Assembly (NCBI RefSeq): GCF_017676385.1
Contig: NZ_JAFFZN010000031.1
Coordinates: 1-64,000 of the forward strand
Direction of reading: 5' to 3'
Length of the DNA stretch: 64,000 bases
Origin: Streptomyces spirodelae
GTDB lineage: Bacteria; Actinomycetota; Actinomycetes; Streptomycetales; Streptomycetaceae
In this document: one piece after another, positions 1 through 8,221 of the stretch
Position numbering within the stretch: the first letter of the stretch is position 1
Layout: the number at the start of each line of letters is the position of its first letter
The notes under the pieces: generated by a model
The model's input: the letters and a program-made list of their open reading frames with translations, nothing else
What the model was told of the DNA's origin: nothing
Databases searched by the model: none
Position numbers and translations under genes: made by a program

Positions 1-992
1 TTCGCCTTGCCGTCGCGGCGGGCGAACCACGCTGCGGCCAGCGACCCCGAGACGTTGTGCCACACCGAGAAGACGGCGGCCGGCAGCGCCGCGAGCGGGC
101 TGAAGTGCGCCGCGGCCAGGGAGGCGGCCAGCCCCGAGTTCTGCATACCGACCTCGAAGGCCATGGCGCGGCCCGCCGGTTCACCGAGCCGGGACAGCCG
201 CCCCACGGCGTAACCGATCGTCAGGCCCAGGCCGTTGTGCAGGACGACGGCCAGGAAGACCAGCGCCGCTGCCGACTTGATCGTGTCCGCGCTGGCGGCC
301 ACCACGATGGTGACGATCGCCGCGATGGTGACCGCCGAGAGCCAGGGGAGGACGGGCAGCGCCCGCTGCACGTGGCGCCCGGCCAGCAGCCGTACCACCA
401 ACCCGCCCAGGACCGGCAGCAGTACGGTCTTGAGGATGTCGCCGAACATCGAGCCGGTGTCCACCGGCAGGAACTCGCCCGCGAGGAACAGGGTGAGCGG
501 CGGGGTCAGCAGCGGCGCGACGAGCGTGGAGACCGAGGTGACGGAGACGGAGAGGGCCACATCGCCCCGGGCCAGGTAGGTGACGACGTTCGACGCCGTG
601 CCGCCCGGTGAGCAGCCGACGAGGATCACCCCGGCCGCGAGCTGCGGGGAGAGACCCAGCGTCTGGGCGACCAGCCAGCCGAGCCCCGGCATCACGATGT
701 ACTGCGCTGCGAGTCCGAGCGCGACCGCCCAGGGCCTGCGCACGATGCCCCGGAAGTCCGGCAGCGTCATGGTCAGGCCCATGCAGAACATCACGACGCC
801 GAGCAGATACGGCACCGCTTCGCCCCCGCCGGTGAAGCTCCCCGGGCTCACGAGGCCGAGGGCGCCCGCGAGGACGACCAGGAGCGGGAAGAGGGTGACC
901 GCGCGGCGCGCCCCGCGCTGCTCGGCTGCGGCCTCCGGGGAGTCGGAGGGGTCCGGGGAGCCCGGCGAGGTGTTCTGGTGTTCGGTTCGCAC
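1..992 (-). CDS. Bile acid:sodium symporter family transporter (3' end outside window)
   Basis: Reading leftwards from a GTG at 992, the frame stays open to the window edge, giving about 330 residues without the C-terminus. After a polar, Ser/Pro/Glu-rich N-terminus the protein is a series of hydrophobic helices. Family landmarks include MFCMGLTMTLPDFRGI, ILVGCSPGGTASNVVTYLARGD and FEVGMQNSGLAA, which match the BASS fold (crossover helices with an Asn/Gly/Pro-rich core). Members couple Na+ to uptake of organic anions; the substrate here cannot be read from sequence. The start is the first one before the hydrophobic region, and its RBS is weak. It is transcribed away from the neighbouring SCO6745-like gene's 3' end, on the same strand. 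Confidence 0.85.
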   Translation of the reverse strand, partial: MRTEHQNTSPGSPDPSDSPEAAAEQRGARRAVTLFPLLVVLAGALGLVSPGSFTGGGEAVPYLLGVVMFCMGLTMTLPDFRGIVRRPWAVALGLAAQYIVMPGLGWLVAQTLGLSPQLAAGVILVGCSPGGTASNVVTYLARGDVALSVSVTSVSTLVAPLLTPPLTLFLAGEFLPVDTGSMFGDILKTVLLPVLGGLVVRLLAGRHVQRALPVLPWLSAVTIAAIVTIVVAASADTIKSAAALVFLAVVLHNGLGLTIGYAVGRLSRLGEPAGRAMAFEVGMQNSGLAASLAAAHFSPLAALPAAVFSVWHNVSGSLAAAWFARRDGKA

Positions 993-1068
993 CCGGAGAG
1001 AAAACGCCCCGGCGCGGCCGGTTGGCAAGGCTGTCTCGCGATGTGACCCGCCGGGGCGGCCCCGGCCC

Positions 1069-1953
1069 CTACCGTGGCCCGGGTGCCTGGACGGTGAGGA
1101 TGCCCAGCGTGGACTGGGCGGGCAGCAGCCCGGAGTTGATGACGGCCGTGAACGCCGGGCGGTTCAGCTCCGCCAGCCGGGCGCAGCCGTCCTCGCCGAG
1201 AGCCCGGTACGGTGCGGCGGCCAGCTCGTCCGTCATCCGCTCCACCTCGTCGCGCACCTCGCGTCCGCGTTCGGTCGCCGTGCCGTCGGCGTCGAGCAGA
1301 CCGCGCTCCCGCAGCCGGGTGCGGGCCGCCGCCCACTCCTGTTCGCTCCAGCCCCTTGAGGCGAAGTTCGCCACCGGCGCGGCACCGATGCCCGCGAAGG
1401 AGACCAGTGCCTCGCAGCCGTCGAGTCCGGCGGCCTGCAGCGCGGCCAGATGGCCGTCGCCGCGGTGCTCGCGCAGGACGTTGGCCGCGTGCCAGAGCAC
1501 CATGTGCGGCTCACCCGGCCGGCCCAGCGCGGCGTTGGCGGCGGCCAGCGGGCGCCCTGCCAGATCCGCGCTCTCGGCGGCGGTACGGGCCAGCTCGGCG
1601 GCCTCGGCGAGGCCGGGGTCGTCGATCCGGTCACCGAGCATCGCGCGCAGGGTCGCGTCCACGCCCCGGGTGCGCGCCTCCAGTACCGCCTCGGGCGAGG
1701 CGGTCCGCCAGATGCCGGGCACATGGGCCGCGACGGTGCGTGGGCTGAAGCTGTAGAAGGTCGCGGTCACCAACTGGGCCGTCGCCGCTCCGAGCGGGGC
1801 CGCGCGCAGCGCGAAGTAGGCGGGCCAGCGCTCGGTTGTGTCGTAGCCGAGGTCGGCGGTCTGTGCGCGGACCTCGGGGGCGAAATAGACGGATGCGTAG
1901 ACGGGTTCGAGCTGGTGCCACGTCTGTCGCGCGAGACTCGGGAAGTCGGCCAT
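1069..1953 (-). CDS. SCO6745-family (SalK-like) protein
   Basis: The 294-residue soluble protein resembles the actinobacterial SCO6745/SalK family, which carries a winged-helix-like C-terminal half (around residues 200-265, with SEQEWAAARTRLRERGLLD then a polar helix). It starts MADFPSLARQTWHQLEPVYA and has the characteristic segment YFALRAAPLGAATAQLVTATFYSFSP. The biochemical role of the family is not established and I do not assign one. No membrane segment or signal peptide is visible. The ATG lies 6 nt after a TAGCTT hexamer, so the mRNA is probably leaderless. The gene is divergent from the DUF488 gene. Confidence 0.75.
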   Translation of the reverse strand: MADFPSLARQTWHQLEPVYASVYFAPEVRAQTADLGYDTTERWPAYFALRAAPLGAATAQLVTATFYSFSPRTVAAHVPGIWRTASPEAVLEARTRGVDATLRAMLGDRIDDPGLAEAAELARTAAESADLAGRPLAAANAALGRPGEPHMVLWHAANVLREHRGDGHLAALQAAGLDGCEALVSFAGIGAAPVANFASRGWSEQEWAAARTRLRERGLLDADGTATERGREVRDEVERMTDELAAAPYRALGEDGCARLAELNRPAFTAVINSGLLPAQSTLGILTVQAPGPR

Positions 1954-1959
1954 GGCGGT

Positions 1960-1988
1960 AAGCTATCCACCAATGTGAACGCCGTCAA
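1960..1988 (-). promoter_or_regulatory. Leaderless promoter of the SCO6745-like gene
   Basis: On the minus strand a -35 TTGACG (1988-1983) is followed after 17 bp by a -10 TAGCTT (1965-1960). The predicted transcription start coincides with the ATG at 1953. This is one of the best sigma-70-type promoters in the window. Divergent transcription of the DUF488 gene begins just beyond it. Confidence 0.65.
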
Positions 1989-2025
1989 CATGCGAGTGGG
2001 CGGCAGTTGGCCGCACGCTGGCGTC

Positions 2026-2472
2026 ATGGCTGCCAAGAAGGATGTCGAGAAGGACGGCAAGGGCCACAAGAGGGCCGGCGGGAAGGACGGCAGGGGGCGG
2101 GGGAAACTGCGGATCCAGGTGCGCCGTGTCTACGAGGAGCCCGATCCCGGCTCGGACGGGGCGCGCGTCCTCGTCGACCGGGTCTGGCCGCGCGGTCTGT
2201 CCAAGGAGGGGGCCGCGCTGGACGCCTGGCACAAGGAGGTCGCCCCCAGTACGGAGCTGCGCAAGTGGTACGGGCACGATCCGGACCGCTTCGAGGAGTT
2301 CGCCGAGCGCTACCGCGCCGAGCTGGCCACCGACGAGGGGGAGCGGGCGACGGATGAGCTGCTGGAGGCCGCCTCCGGGGCCGGGGTGCTCACCCTGCTG
2401 ACCGCTGTCAAGGACCCGTCGATCGGCCACACCCGGGTGCTGGCCGACGAACTGGAGGATCGCACCCGGTAG
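2026..2472 (+). CDS. DUF488 family protein
   Basis: The 148-residue protein has a Lys/Gly-rich basic N-terminus (about residues 2-27) followed by a compact DUF488 domain. Recognisable blocks are VRRVYEEP, ARVLVDRVWPRGLSKEGA, LDAWHKEVAPSTELRKWYGH and LTLLTAVKDPSIGHTRVL. The family is widespread and of unknown function. I chose ATG 2026; an in-frame ATG at 1990 would add 12 residues, and an even longer upstream frame exists only because GC-rich DNA lacks stops. The basic N-terminal tail is unusual for this short family and could bind nucleic acid, but that is inference. Confidence 0.8.
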   Translation: MAAKKDVEKDGKGHKRAGGKDGRGRGKLRIQVRRVYEEPDPGSDGARVLVDRVWPRGLSKEGAALDAWHKEVAPSTELRKWYGHDPDRFEEFAERYRAELATDEGERATDELLEAASGAGVLTLLTAVKDPSIGHTRVLADELEDRTR

Positions 2473-2496
2473 GGCGACGAGGGTGCGAGGCGCGCG

Positions 2497-2531
2497 TTGA
2501 CACAATCATGCAGAAGTCCGCATACTTATGC
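2497..2531 (+). promoter_or_regulatory. argH promoter with probable ArgR (ARG) box
   Basis: A -35 TTGACA (2497-2502) and a -10-like CATACT (2521-2526), spaced by 18 bp, lie 75 nt before the argH start. Over the spacer and -10 sits CATGCA-N7-GCATA (2507-2524), close to the Streptomyces ARG box I recall (CATGCA-N8-GCATA). It is followed by the perfect palindrome GCATACTTATGC (2520-2531). Occupancy by ArgR would occlude the -10, consistent with arginine repression. Confidence 0.6.
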
Positions 2532-2600
2532 CAGTCGGTGTGCGCACCAGCAGAGCAAGCCGTGGCACCTCCACCACCTCACACGAACAGGCGCGAACAA

Positions 2601-4034
2601 GTGAGCAGCAGCGAAGACAAGGGTGATGTCCGCCTCTGGGGTGGACGTTTCGCGGACGGACCGGCGGAAGCCCTGGAGAAACTGTCCGCATCGGTCCACT
2701 TCGACTGGCGCCTGGCGCCGTACGACATCGCGGGCTCGCGGGCACACGCCCGGGTCCTGCACAAGGCGGGACTGCTCACCGAGGACGAGCTGCGGCAGAT
2801 GATCGCCGGGCTCGACGCGCTGGAGCGGGACGTGGCCTCCGGGGACTTCCAGGGCACGATCGCCGACGAGGATGTGCACACCGCGCTGGAGCGGGGCCTG
2901 CTGGAGCGGCTCGGCAAGGACCTCGGCGGCAAGCTGCGCGCGGGCAGGTCCAGGAACGACCAGGTGGCCACGCTCTTCCGGATGTATCTGCGGGACCACG
3001 CCCGCGTCATCGGCGGTCTGCTCGCCGACCTCCAGGGGGCGCTCGTCGGGCTCGCCGAGGCCCACCCCCACGTGGCCATGCCGGGCCGCACCCACCTCCA
3101 GCACGCACAGCCGGTGCTGTTCGCGCACCATGTGCTGGCGCACGCCCAGGCGCTCGCCCGGGACGCGGAGCGGCTGCGCCAGTGGGACGCGCGCACCGCG
3201 GTCTCCCCGTACGGCTCGGGCGCGCTGGCCGGCTCCTCGCTCGGCCTCGACCCGGAGGCTGTCGCCGCCGACCTCGGCTTCGAGGGCGGCAGCGCAGCGA
3301 ACTCCATCGACGGAACGGCATCGCGCGACTTCGTGGCGGAGTTCGCCTTCGTCACCGCGATGATCGGCGTGGATGTCTCCAAGATCGCCGAGGAGATCAT
3401 CATCTGGAACACGAAGGAGTTCTCCTTCGTGACCCTGCACGACGCCTTCTCGACCGGCTCCTCGATCATGCCGCAGAAGAAGAACCCGGACATCGCGGAG
3501 CTGGCGCGCGGCAAGTCCGGCCGGCTGATCGGCAATCTGACCGGGCTGATGTCGACGCTCAAGGCGCTGCCGCTCGCTTACAACCGGGACCTCCAGGAGG
3601 ACAAGGAGCCGGTCTTCGACTCCATCGACCAACTGGAGCTGCTGCTGCCCGCCTTCACGGGCATGATGGCGACGCTGACCGTGCACGGCGACCGGATGGC
3701 CGAGCTGGCACCCGCCGGGTTCTCGCTGGCCACCGATGTGGCCGAGTGGCTGGTCAAGCGCGGCGTCCCGTTCCGGGTGGCGCACGAGGTGGCCGGGGCG
3801 TGCGTGAAGGAGTGCGAGCGTACGGGCATCGAGCTGGACCAGCTCACCGACGAGCAGTTCGCCGCGATCTCCCCGCATCTCACCCCCGAGGTGCGCGAGG
3901 TGCTGAACGTCCCGGGCGCGTTGGCCGCCCGGGACGGCAAGGGCGGAACAGCGCCCTCCGCGGTGGCGGCCCAGCTCGCCGACTTCCGCACCGACCTGGA
4001 CCTCCAGCGCGAGTGGGCCGACGCCAAACGTTGA
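2601..4034 (+). CDS. argH: Argininosuccinate lyase
   Basis: ArgH cleaves argininosuccinate to arginine and fumarate, the last step of arginine biosynthesis; it is a cytosolic homotetramer. The 477-residue product has the usual family length. It carries LWGGRFADGP at the N-terminus, AGRSRNDQVAT, MPGRTHLQHAQP, and the fumarase/lyase signature GSSIMPQKKNPD around residues 290-300, which includes the catalytic Ser loop. I chose GTG 2601 because homology starts right after it; an upstream ATG at 2508 lies inside the promoter. No other arg gene is adjacent, so this is a stand-alone transcription unit, ending at a strong hairpin (4036-4057). Confidence 0.97.
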   Translation: MSSSEDKGDVRLWGGRFADGPAEALEKLSASVHFDWRLAPYDIAGSRAHARVLHKAGLLTEDELRQMIAGLDALERDVASGDFQGTIADEDVHTALERGLLERLGKDLGGKLRAGRSRNDQVATLFRMYLRDHARVIGGLLADLQGALVGLAEAHPHVAMPGRTHLQHAQPVLFAHHVLAHAQALARDAERLRQWDARTAVSPYGSGALAGSSLGLDPEAVAADLGFEGGSAANSIDGTASRDFVAEFAFVTAMIGVDVSKIAEEIIIWNTKEFSFVTLHDAFSTGSSIMPQKKNPDIAELARGKSGRLIGNLTGLMSTLKALPLAYNRDLQEDKEPVFDSIDQLELLLPAFTGMMATLTVHGDRMAELAPAGFSLATDVAEWLVKRGVPFRVAHEVAGACVKECERTGIELDQLTDEQFAAISPHLTPEVREVLNVPGALAARDGKGGTAPSAVAAQLADFRTDLDLQREWADAKR

Positions 4035-4035
4035 G

Positions 4036-4057
4036 CCGCGCCCCGCCAGGGGCGCGG
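4036..4057 (+). terminator. Terminator hairpin after argH
   Basis: CCGCGCCCC and GGGGCGCGG form a perfect 9-bp stem with a 4-nt loop, directly after the argH stop. The same stem recurs after rel at 60291-60311. There is no U-tract, as is usual in Streptomyces. Confidence 0.7.
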
Positions 4058-4113
4058 GGCTGTGCTGATATGCGGCTCCGCCGCGCGCGACCAGCCACAA
4101 ACAACCCGCAGAC
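4036..4113 (+). repeat. Intergenic GC-rich repeat, copy A
   Basis: This intergenic segment combines the terminator hairpin with a conserved tail (4090-4113). The tail matches the reverse complement of 23821-23844 at 23 of 24 positions. Related cores ending in the GGGGCGCGGGG motif occur near 42111-42130 and 60303-60320. It looks like the dispersed non-coding repeat common between Streptomyces genes. Confidence 0.6.
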
Positions 4114-4200
4114 TGCAGCGGTGAGCAAGGGCACCCCCTCGCCGGACATGGGGAGGGAGCCCGGGCCGGGGTGCGGGGCCAATAGCCATCCGCCCAGTAC

Positions 4201-4227
4201 GGTGGGGCGGCAAGCAGCCGCCCCACC
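4201..4227 (+). promoter_or_regulatory. Perfect 11-bp inverted repeat before aldo/keto reductase gene
   Basis: GGTGGGGCGGC (4201-4211) and GCCGCCCCACC (4217-4227) form a perfect inverted repeat with a 5-nt spacer, ending 9 nt before the RBS (GGGAG, 4236-4240) of the next gene. A TACGGT hexamer overlaps its left edge (4197-4202). It could be an operator or an mRNA hairpin in the 5' leader; sequence alone cannot decide. Confidence 0.45.
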
Positions 4228-4246
4228 GCCGCGCCGGGAGATGCCG

Positions 4247-5218
4247 ATGCCCTTCACCCGTCTCGCTTCCGCCACGACACCGACGGCCCACCTCGGCCTC
4301 GGCCTGGCCGCCGTCGGCCGCCCGGCGTACATCACGCTCGGCCGGGAGGCGGAGCTTCCCGGCAACCGCACACCGGAGGCGATGCGCGCCCGTACGCACG
4401 AACTGCTCGACGCCGCCTACGCGCAGGGCGTGCGCTACTTCGACGTGGCGCGGTCCTACGGGCGGGCCGAGGAGTTCCTGGCGGCCTGGCTGAGCGAGCA
4501 CCCGGAGGCCGACGACGTGGTCGTCGGCAGCAAGTGGGGCTACACCTACGTGGGGGAGTGGCGTACGGAAGCCGAGGTGCACGAGGTCAAGGACCACTCC
4601 CTCGAGGCGTTCGAACGGCAGTCGGCCGAGAGCCGCGAACTGCTCGGCGACCGGCTGGACCTGTACCAGATCCACTCCCTCACCCCGGACAGCCCCGCGC
4701 TGACCGACACGGCGCTGCACGAGCGGCTGGCCCGGCTGGCGGCCGCGGGTGTCACCGTCGGCTTCAGCACCAGCGGCCCCGCACAGGCCGACGCCATCCG
4801 CGCCGCGCTGGCGGTCACCGTGGACGGCGAGCCGCTCTTCCGTACCGTGCAGAGCACCTACAACCTGTTGGAGACCTCGGCGGGGGAGGCGCTGGCCGAG
4901 GCGCACGAGGCGGGACTGACGGTGATCGTCAAGGAGGCGATGGCCAACGGTCGGCTGGCGGGCGGTCAGGAGCCCCGCGATCTGCATCTGGTGGCGGAGG
5001 CGGCGGGCACCACGCCGGATGCCGTCGCGCTGGCCGCTGTGCTGCGGCAGCCGTGGGCGGGCGTCGTCCTCTCGGGCGCGGCCACTGTCGCCGCGCTGCA
5101 CGCCAATCTGCTGGCCACAGCGGTCGAACTGGACGAGGCCCAACTGGCCCTGTTGGCCGAGCTGGTGGAGGAGCCGGAGGTGTACTGGCGACGCCGCTCG
5201 GAGCTGCCGTGGCAGTGA
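4247..5218 (+). CDS. Aldo/keto reductase family oxidoreductase
   Basis: The 323-residue protein is an NAD(P)H-dependent aldo/keto reductase TIM barrel. The catalytic tetrad is visible: Asp and Tyr in FDVARSYGRAEEFL (about residues 64-77), Lys in VVGSKWGY, and His in DLYQIHSLTP. Cofactor-side blocks include VIVKEAMANGRLAGG and VVLSGAATVAALHANL. The ATG at 4247 is preferred over ATG 4241, because the RBS GGGAG (4236-4240) abuts the latter but sits 6 nt from the former. The substrate is unknown. It stands alone between argH and the TetR/MFS pair. Confidence 0.88.
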   Translation: MPFTRLASATTPTAHLGLGLAAVGRPAYITLGREAELPGNRTPEAMRARTHELLDAAYAQGVRYFDVARSYGRAEEFLAAWLSEHPEADDVVVGSKWGYTYVGEWRTEAEVHEVKDHSLEAFERQSAESRELLGDRLDLYQIHSLTPDSPALTDTALHERLARLAAAGVTVGFSTSGPAQADAIRAALAVTVDGEPLFRTVQSTYNLLETSAGEALAEAHEAGLTVIVKEAMANGRLAGGQEPRDLHLVAEAAGTTPDAVALAAVLRQPWAGVVLSGAATVAALHANLLATAVELDEAQLALLAELVEEPEVYWRRRSELPWQ

Positions 5219-5360
5219 AGGCCCTCAGCCGTCGAAGCTGCGGACGCCCACCTGGGTCTGCCCGAGCGCAGTAGCCCCGATCCTGTCCGTGCCCCGTAAG
5301 TCTGTGTGGTGGGGCGCTGCTGTGCAGTCCGCCGCCTCGGAGTCTCCCGTGTCTCCCATA

Positions 5361-5389
5361 AGACACCCATGTCTCACTTGAAGTATGAT
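5361..5389 (+). promoter_or_regulatory. Promoter/operator of the tetR-MFS operon
   Basis: AGACA-CCCA-TGTCT (5361-5374) is an inverted repeat overlapping a poor -35 (AAGACA, 5360-5365). A strong -10 TATGAT (5384-5389) follows after 18 bp. The start codon at 5396 lies 6 nt after the -10, so the transcript should be leaderless. The repeat is well placed for autorepression by the encoded TetR protein. Confidence 0.55.
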
Positions 5390-5395
5390 TGTTTT

Positions 5396-5947
5396 ATGAG
5401 TCTGGATCGGGAGAAGCTGCTGAGCACCGCCGCCGACGTCCTGACGCGGCGGCCGACGTCCTCGATGGACGACATCGCCAAGGCGGCGGGCATCAGCCGG
5501 GCGACACTGCACAGGTACTTCGCCGGCCGGGACGCGCTCGTCCGGGCGCTCGAACAGCTCGGCCTGCGCCGCCTGGACGCGGCCCTGGACGCCGCGCGGA
5601 TGGAGGAGGGCGAGGCAGCCGACGCCGTACGGCGCGTCATCGCCGCGACCGAACCGCTCGCCGGCTTCCTCGGCTTCCTGGTCACCGAGAACCAGCTGTT
5701 CGAACCCGGAGAGCAACATGAGGGCTGGACCCGGATCGACGGGCGCATCAGCGCCCTCTTCCAGCGGGGACAGCAGGAGGGCACCTTCCGGATCGACCTG
5801 TCCCCGGCCTGGCTCACCGAAGCGCTCTACGCGCTGATCACCGCGTCGGCCTGGGCCGTCCAGGACGGCAGGGTCGCGGCCCGCGACTCGGTGCGGATGA
5901 CGGCCGAGCTGCTGCTCGGCGGCGCACGGCGAAGCGGGGAGAAATGA
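5396..5947 (+). CDS. TetR/AcrR family transcriptional regulator
   Basis: The 183-residue protein has an N-terminal helix-turn-helix (about residues 8-52; MDDIAKAAGISRATLHRYFAGRDALVRAL is typical) and a C-terminal all-helical ligand-binding domain. The frame is open further upstream, but ATG 5396 matches the family start and the leaderless promoter. Its stop overlaps the start of the MFS gene by 4 nt (ATGA), so the two are translationally coupled. TetR repressors next to exporters usually sense a compound the pump removes. That is the likely role here; the ligand is unknown. Confidence 0.9.
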   Translation: MSLDREKLLSTAADVLTRRPTSSMDDIAKAAGISRATLHRYFAGRDALVRALEQLGLRRLDAALDAARMEEGEAADAVRRVIAATEPLAGFLGFLVTENQLFEPGEQHEGWTRIDGRISALFQRGQQEGTFRIDLSPAWLTEALYALITASAWAVQDGRVAARDSVRMTAELLLGGARRSGEK

Positions 5948-7452
5948 GCACCGAGACCGTCGCCCCCGCCCCCTCGCGGCTGCGCTGGGTCGCCCTCTCG
6001 GTGCTGGTGCTGGCCGTGCTGCTGGTCGGCATCGACGTCACCGTGCTCGGTCTGGCGGCGCCCTTCCTCAGCGAGGATCTGCGGCCCTCCAGCACTCAGC
6101 TGCTGTGGATCGGTGACGTCTACTCGTTCGTCATCGCCGGACTCCTGGTCTCCATGGGCAGCCTCGGCGACCGGATCGGCCGCAAGAAGCTGCTGCTGGC
6201 CGGTTCGGTGGCGTTCGGAGGGCTGTCGGTGCTGACCGCCTACGCGCACAGCCCCGAGGCGATGATCCTGTGGCGCGCCCTGATGGGCGTGGCGGGCGCC
6301 ACCTTGATGCCCGCCACCCTCGCGCTGATCCGCAACATCTTCCCCGACCCGCGCGAGCGCAGCCTGGCCGTCGGCATCTGGGGCGCCATGACGGCAGCCG
6401 GCACGGCTGTCGGTCCCGTCGTCGGCGGGTTCCTGCTGGAGCACTACTGGTGGGGCTCCGTCTTCCTGATCAACCTGCCGGTGATGGCCGTACTGGTGCT
6501 GGTCGGCAGCAAGCTGCTGCCGGAGTCCAGGAACCCGGCGCCCGGACCGTGGGACCTGCCGAGCGTCGGACTGTCGATGGTGGGTCTGGTCGCACTCGTC
6601 TACGCGGTCAAGGAGAGCGCGGCCTACGGCTTGCGCTGGGACGCCGCCTCGGCTGCTGTCCTCGGGCTGGCGGCGCTGTACGCGTTCGTACGGCGCCAAC
6701 TGCGGTTGCCCGCCCCGCTGCTGGACATGCGGCTGTTCGCCCACCGCGGCTTCAGCGGTGCCGTCCTCGCCGACCTGCTCACCATCTTCGGCCTGTCGGG
6801 ACTGGTCTTCTTCCTCTCCCAGTTCCTCCAGATGGTGCAGGACCGCACCCCCCTGGAGGCCGGTCTGGCCGAACTGCCCGCCGCGGTCGGCTCGGTGGTC
6901 GCCGGACTGTTCGCGGGGTGGGCCGCGCGCCGCACCTCGGTCAGGGGCGCCGTCTCCGGCGGGCTGACGGCCGTGGGGCTGGCCCTGGGCGCCTGCCTGT
7001 GGCTCCAGGCGACCACGAGCTACCTGCTGCTGGGCAGCGTGCTGCTGGTCGTCGGCGTCGGCGCGGGGCTGGCGTTCACGGTGACCGCCGACGTGATCCT
7101 CTCCACGGTGCCCAAGGAGCAGGCCGGCGCCGCCTCCGCGGTCTCGGAGACCGCCTACGAACTGGGCGCGGCGCTGGGCATCGCCCTGCTGGGTTCAGTG
7201 GTGACGGGCGTCTACCGCTCCTTCGCGACCCCCTCGGGCGTCCCGGAGGGCGCCGCCGAACACGCCCGGCAGTCGCTGGGTGAGGCCGTACGGACGGCCG
7301 ACGCGCTGCCGCCCGCGCAGAGTGAGGCGCTGCTGACGGCCGCCCGTGACAGCTTCACGGAGGGCCTGCGGTACGGCGCCACCGCGGGTGCCGTCGTCCT
7401 GCTGGCCGCCGCGGTACTGGCCTGGCGCCTGCTGCGCGACCAGCGGCTGTAG
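5944..7452 (+). CDS. MFS transporter, DHA2 (EmrB/QacA) type
   Basis: The 502-residue integral membrane protein has about 14 hydrophobic segments, as expected for the DHA2 drug:H+ antiporter branch. Visible motifs are the loop 2-3 motif A (GSLGDRIGRKKLLLAGS, about residues 72-88), motif D1 in helix 1 (VLLVGIDVTVLGLAAPFL) and motif C in helix 5 (GTAVGPVVGGFLLE). It exports small hydrophobic compounds across the cytoplasmic membrane; the substrate is not predictable. It is the second gene of the tetR operon and ends at a 12-bp hairpin. Confidence 0.92.
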   Translation: MSTETVAPAPSRLRWVALSVLVLAVLLVGIDVTVLGLAAPFLSEDLRPSSTQLLWIGDVYSFVIAGLLVSMGSLGDRIGRKKLLLAGSVAFGGLSVLTAYAHSPEAMILWRALMGVAGATLMPATLALIRNIFPDPRERSLAVGIWGAMTAAGTAVGPVVGGFLLEHYWWGSVFLINLPVMAVLVLVGSKLLPESRNPAPGPWDLPSVGLSMVGLVALVYAVKESAAYGLRWDAASAAVLGLAALYAFVRRQLRLPAPLLDMRLFAHRGFSGAVLADLLTIFGLSGLVFFLSQFLQMVQDRTPLEAGLAELPAAVGSVVAGLFAGWAARRTSVRGAVSGGLTAVGLALGACLWLQATTSYLLLGSVLLVVGVGAGLAFTVTADVILSTVPKEQAGAASAVSETAYELGAALGIALLGSVVTGVYRSFATPSGVPEGAAEHARQSLGEAVRTADALPPAQSEALLTAARDSFTEGLRYGATAGAVVLLAAAVLAWRLLRDQRL

Positions 7453-7461
7453 GGGCCTGGC

Positions 7462-7488
7462 TCCTTCCCGCCGCAACGGCGGGAAGGA
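7462..7488. terminator. Bidirectional terminator between convergent genes
   Basis: TCCTTCCCGCCG (7462-7473) and CGGCGGGAAGGA (7477-7488) form a perfect 12-bp stem with a 3-nt loop. It lies between the ends of the MFS gene and the convergent acyltransferase gene and can serve both. Confidence 0.85.
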
Positions 7489-7540
7489 CAACGGCGAGTG
7501 TCCGGCGGAATGCGCGGCGGCGGCAACCGAAACTTGGGCG

Positions 7541-8221
7541 TCAGGCCGCCTTCGCCTTCGTCGCGTAGACGTCGACGTACTCCTGGCCGGACAGCCGCAT
7601 CACGTCGCTCATGACCTCGTCGGTCACCGCGCGGAGCACATAGCGGTCGCGGTCCATGCCCTCGTACCGCGAGAAGTCCAGCGGCTCGCCGAAGCGGACC
7701 GTGATCCGGCGGCCCCGGCCGATCCTCGGCAGGCCCTTGCCGCCCGGCTGCACCTCGTCCGTGCCGATCATGGCGAACGGCACCACGGGTGCGCCCGTCA
7801 TCAGCGCCAGGCGGGCGATGCCCGTACGGCCGCGGTAGAGCCGGCCGTCGGGGGAGCGGGTGCCCTCGGGGTAGATGGCGAAGACGTTGCCGTCTTCCAG
7901 CACGCGGCGGCCGGTCATCAGCGCGGCGACGCCCCCGCGTCCGCCGTCCCGGTCGACGGGGATCATGCCGACCCCGGTGAAGAACCACGCCATCAGCCGG
8001 CCCTTGAGGCTCTTGCCCGTGACGTACTCGTCCTTGCCGATGAAGAAGACCTGCCGGGTGGTGACCAGCGGCAGCACCATCGAGTCGATGAAGGTGAGGT
8101 GGTTGCCGGCCAGGATCACCGGACCCGAGCCAGGGATACGGTCGGCCCCTTCGACCTTCGGCCGGAACAGCACGCGAAGAAGCGGGCCGAGCACTGCCTT
8201 GATCAGCCGGAAACGGGACAA
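7541..8221 (-). CDS. 1-acyl-sn-glycerol-3-phosphate acyltransferase (PlsC family)
   Basis: The 226-residue protein transfers an acyl chain to lysophosphatidate or a similar acceptor at the inner face of the membrane. The HX4D catalytic motif is seen in NHLTFID (about residues 38-44), and the substrate-binding block in YPEGTRSPDGRLYRG. A further PlsC-like block is APVVPFAMIGTDEV. The start is a TTG at 8221 preceded by GGAGGG at good spacing; the frame is open further upstream but the extension has no family similarity. The gene is divergent from the glycerophosphodiesterase gene, and both act on glycerolipid metabolism. Confidence 0.88.
   Translation of the reverse strand: MSRFRLIKAVLGPLLRVLFRPKVEGADRIPGSGPVILAGNHLTFIDSMVLPLVTTRQVFFIGKDEYVTGKSLKGRLMAWFFTGVGMIPVDRDGGRGGVAALMTGRRVLEDGNVFAIYPEGTRSPDGRLYRGRTGIARLALMTGAPVVPFAMIGTDEVQPGGKGLPRIGRGRRITVRFGEPLDFSRYEGMDRDRYVLRAVTDEVMSDVMRLSGQEYVDVYATKAKAA

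Noticed and set aside
1450..2025. Upstream extension of the DUF488 frame
   Set aside because: It overlaps the SCO6745-like gene antisense; family similarity starts after 2026.
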